Assembly: GCA_903822435.1 (NCBI GenBank)
Contig: CAIJPE010000053.1
Coordinates: 1-64,000, forward strand
Source of the DNA: an uncultured beta proteobacterium
GTDB taxonomy: Bacteria; Pseudomonadota; Gammaproteobacteria; Burkholderiales; Burkholderiaceae_C
DNA: 64,000 nucleotides
Direction: 5' to 3'
The position numbers and the translations under genes were made by a program. Under the pieces are notes generated by a model. It had not been told where the DNA came from, did no database searches, and was given only the letters and a program-made list of their open reading frames with translations. Of this stretch, positions 62,318 through 64,000 are shown in pieces; the first letter of the stretch is position 1, and each line of letters opens with the position of its first letter.

Positions 62318-62980
62318 ATGAGCGCACAGGCCACCGCCTCGCCTCCCCCCGGCCCCCCCAGCGGCCCGTCGGCCGGCAAGGGAAGCATCCTCGTCGTGGA
62401 CGATGACCGCCTGGTGCTGGCCACGGTGGTGCACGGCCTGTCCCAGGCGGGCTATCACGTCATCGATGCGGACAACGGCGACGACGCCATCCTGCTGGCA
62501 CGCGAGCACCGCCCGGAACTGGCGCTGCTGGATATCCGCATGGAAGGCAAGAGCGGCTTCGACGTCGCCGAGACCCTGCGGGACGCCTATGGCATTCCCT
62601 TCATGTTCCTGTCGGCCTTCGCCGACGAGGCCACCCTGGCGCAGGTGCAGGCACTGGGGGCCGTGGATTACCTCATCAAGCCGCTGGATGTCGGCCAGAT
62701 CGTGCCCAGCGTGGACGCGGCTTTCGCGCGCTTGCGGGCGGCGGGGGCCCAGCCGGCGACCCCGGCAACCATTGCCGCGGCGCCGGCCGAAGGGGCGGCC
62801 AGCGTGCTGAGCAACCCGGTGCCCCTGGCCGTGGGCGTGTTGATGCATCGCCATTCGCTGTCGCGCACCGAGGCCTGGCGCCGTCTGCAGCGGCTGGCCG
62901 CTGACCAGAAGATGAGCCTTCAGGCGCAAGCCGAGCGGCTGCTGGGCGCGGTGGAAGAGCTGGCCCGTACGGGCGGCTGA
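62318..62980 (+). CDS. Response regulator with ANTAR RNA-binding domain
   Basis: 220 residues. The receiver has ILVVDDDRLVLATVVHGLSQ, phospho-acceptor Asp72 in LALLDIRMEGKSGF and DYLIKPLDVGQ. An Ala/Pro linker leads to the C-terminal ANTAR three-helix domain, VGVLMHRHSLSRTEAWRRLQ and RLAADQKMSLQAQAERLLGA. ANTAR regulators bind tandem RNA hairpins and prevent transcription termination. Its partner is presumably the upstream HisKA_2 kinase. The N-terminal 24 residues are Pro/Ser-rich. It is convergent with the last gene of the window. Confidence 0.9.
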   Translation: MSAQATASPPPGPPSGPSAGKGSILVVDDDRLVLATVVHGLSQAGYHVIDADNGDDAILLAREHRPELALLDIRMEGKSGFDVAETLRDAYGIPFMFLSAFADEATLAQVQALGAVDYLIKPLDVGQIVPSVDAAFARLRAAGAQPATPATIAAAPAEGAASVLSNPVPLAVGVLMHRHSLSRTEAWRRLQRLAADQKMSLQAQAERLLGAVEELARTGG

Positions 62981-62993
62981 CCGCGCCGGCCGT

Positions 62994-64000
62994 TCAGCCG
63001 GCCAGCGTGAAGTAGAAGGAGGCACCCCGGCCGGCTTCGGCCTCGGCCCAGATTTCGCCGCCATGCCGCCTCACGATGCGCCGCACCGAAGCCAGCCCCA
63101 CACCGTGGCCGGGGAACTCGCTGGCGCTGTGCAGGCGCTGGAACAGGCCGAAGAGCCGGTCGGCCGAGCGCATGTCGAAGCCCGAGCCGTTGTCGCGGAC
63201 CACATAGGCGATCCCGCTGCCATGCGGCACTCGCCGCAACGAGATCTGCGCCTTGGGGCAGCGCGCGCTGTACTTCCAGGCGTTGCCGATCAGGTTTTCC
63301 AGCACCAGCCGCAGCAGCGTGGGGTCGCCACGGGTGCTCAGACCGGGCTCGATGTCGATCTCGGCCACGCGTTCGGGCGCGCCGCGGGCCAGCTCGTCCG
63401 CCACCCAACCGGCCAGTTGCGACAGGTTGACGGTCTGTTGCGCCAGCGGCTGCGTCGACAGCTTGGCCAGTGTCAGCAGCGCATCGATCATCAGGTTCAT
63501 GCGGGCCGCGGCGCCGAGCACGCGGTCCAGGTGGTCGTTGCCCACGCGGTCGAGCAGCCGTCCGTAGTCTTCCTTGACGATGCGGGTAAAGCCTTCGACC
63601 ACCCGGATCGGCGCGCGCAGGTCGTGCGAGACCGTGAAGCTGAACTGCTCGCTCTCGGTGCTGTCGGCGACTTGTGACTCGGTCAGGGCAGCGCGGTTGC
63701 CGGGCGTGCGCTGCGCCAGCACCAGTCCCGCGCTGCCGTCCGGCAAGGGCCCGAAGGGCTCGAAGCGCCAGCCTGCCGCGGTCTCGCCGGCCGGAATGCC
63801 CGGTGTGGACTGCGCAGCGGTGCTGGCCAGCAGCAGCCGCTGGGCCGCCTGGCGGGCTGGCTCCGGGAGGTCCTCCAGGACAGCGTCCAGCCTGGCGCCG
63901 GCCGTCAGGCCTGGCCAGCGCGTACGGGCGGCCTGGCTCGCGTGGCTGACCGTCCAGGCGCCCTGTCGGGCCGTGGCCACGATGACTGCCGTGACGTCGC
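62994..64000 (-). CDS. Sensor histidine kinase, HisKA/HATPase_c (5' partial)
   Basis: The frame is open to the window edge, so the N terminus lies beyond 64000; the visible part is about 335 residues. The phosphorylated His is in FTVSHDLRAPIRVVEGFTRI; the ATPase domain has LVLENLIGNAWKYSARCPKA (N box), VVRDNGSGFDMR (G1) and GVGLASVRRIVRRHGGEIWA (G2). The upstream region has a PAS-like character (DVTAVIVATARQGAWTVSHA). HDLRAPIR-type kinases of this group are often phytochrome- or PAS-linked; the sensor and partner are outside the window. Confidence 0.85.
   Translation of the reverse strand, partial: DVTAVIVATARQGAWTVSHASQAARTRWPGLTAGARLDAVLEDLPEPARQAAQRLLLASTAAQSTPGIPAGETAAGWRFEPFGPLPDGSAGLVLAQRTPGNRAALTESQVADSTESEQFSFTVSHDLRAPIRVVEGFTRIVKEDYGRLLDRVGNDHLDRVLGAAARMNLMIDALLTLAKLSTQPLAQQTVNLSQLAGWVADELARGAPERVAEIDIEPGLSTRGDPTLLRLVLENLIGNAWKYSARCPKAQISLRRVPHGSGIAYVVRDNGSGFDMRSADRLFGLFQRLHSASEFPGHGVGLASVRRIVRRHGGEIWAEAEAGRGASFYFTLAG

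Noticed and set aside
59819..63064. A 1081-codon open frame on the minus strand across the PAS kinase and ANTAR genes.
   Set aside because: Antisense to two well-defined genes; composition (His/Gln/Gly/Arg-rich) and lack of domains indicate a shadow frame.
1..64000. tRNA genes, CRISPR arrays, insertion sequences or prophage.
   Set aside because: No cloverleaf-like sequence, regular spacer-repeat pattern, transposase or integrase frame, or terminal inverted repeats were recognised by eye.

Overview
This 64 kb window is high-GC chromosomal DNA from a motile betaproteobacterium, most likely Burkholderiales near the Rubrivivax/Leptothrix/Aquabacterium (Sphaerotilaceae) or Comamonadaceae groups. 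The assignment rests on gene order (hda-HAD-pcnB-folK; rpsP-rimM-trmD-rplS; Rieske oxygenase divergent from xseB-ispA-dxs; flhDC near motAB-cheYZ-flhBAFG-fliA) and on codon bias. It is an inference from content; no 16S or other marker is present. No tRNA, rRNA, insertion sequence, prophage or CRISPR array was seen.

Region 1 (1-25 kb) is housekeeping. It starts with the 3' part of hda, then an HAD phosphatase, pcnB, folK and a DMT-like membrane protein. The ribosomal/tRNA-modification operon rpsP-rimM-trmD-rplS follows, then a Nudix CoA pyrophosphatase and a CobD/CbiB-like protein. An opposing operon carries an M48 protease, pterin dehydratase and rsgA. Next come orn and a polyphosphate block (ppk1, sixA-like phosphatase, a beta-helix lipoprotein, convergent ppx). 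A ZIP transporter, a universal stress protein, a sulfurtransferase and a Rieske oxygenase lead to xseB-ispA-dxs (isoprenoid precursors) and a TMEM175-like membrane protein.

Region 2 (25-62 kb) is a large flagellar/chemotaxis island. It holds the master regulators flhDC, a degenerate HD-GYP protein, a membrane-anchored methyltransferase, motAB, cheYZ, the export and placement genes flhB-flhA-flhF-flhG-like, and fliA. After an interruption come flgN-flgM, flgA and flgBCDEFGHIJKL. The flgL end runs on with short gaps into an EAL-like/HDOD protein, a 1131-residue multi-PAS HisKA_2 kinase and an ANTAR response regulator. FliA (sigma-28)-type promoters of the form TCA(A/G)-N16-CCGATA(A/G) precede the HD-GYP-like gene, motA, cheY and flgM. 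At motA and cheY the TAA of the -10 box is also the stop codon of the gene before.

The flagellar island is interrupted at 38.3-45.5 kb by a complete-looking, oppositely oriented arn operon (arnT, one SMR-type flippase subunit, arnB, arnC, arnA split into two genes, arnD) for 4-amino-4-deoxy-L-arabinose modification of lipid A.

Oddities: flgJ carries a one-base frameshift in a G5 run exactly at the start of its muramidase domain; the FlhG-position protein has lost its P-loop; the HD-GYP-like flagellar protein has lost its metal-binding HD residues; and the hook genes are followed by a sensory set whose output would be RNA binding (ANTAR). The window ends inside a second histidine kinase read on the minus strand.
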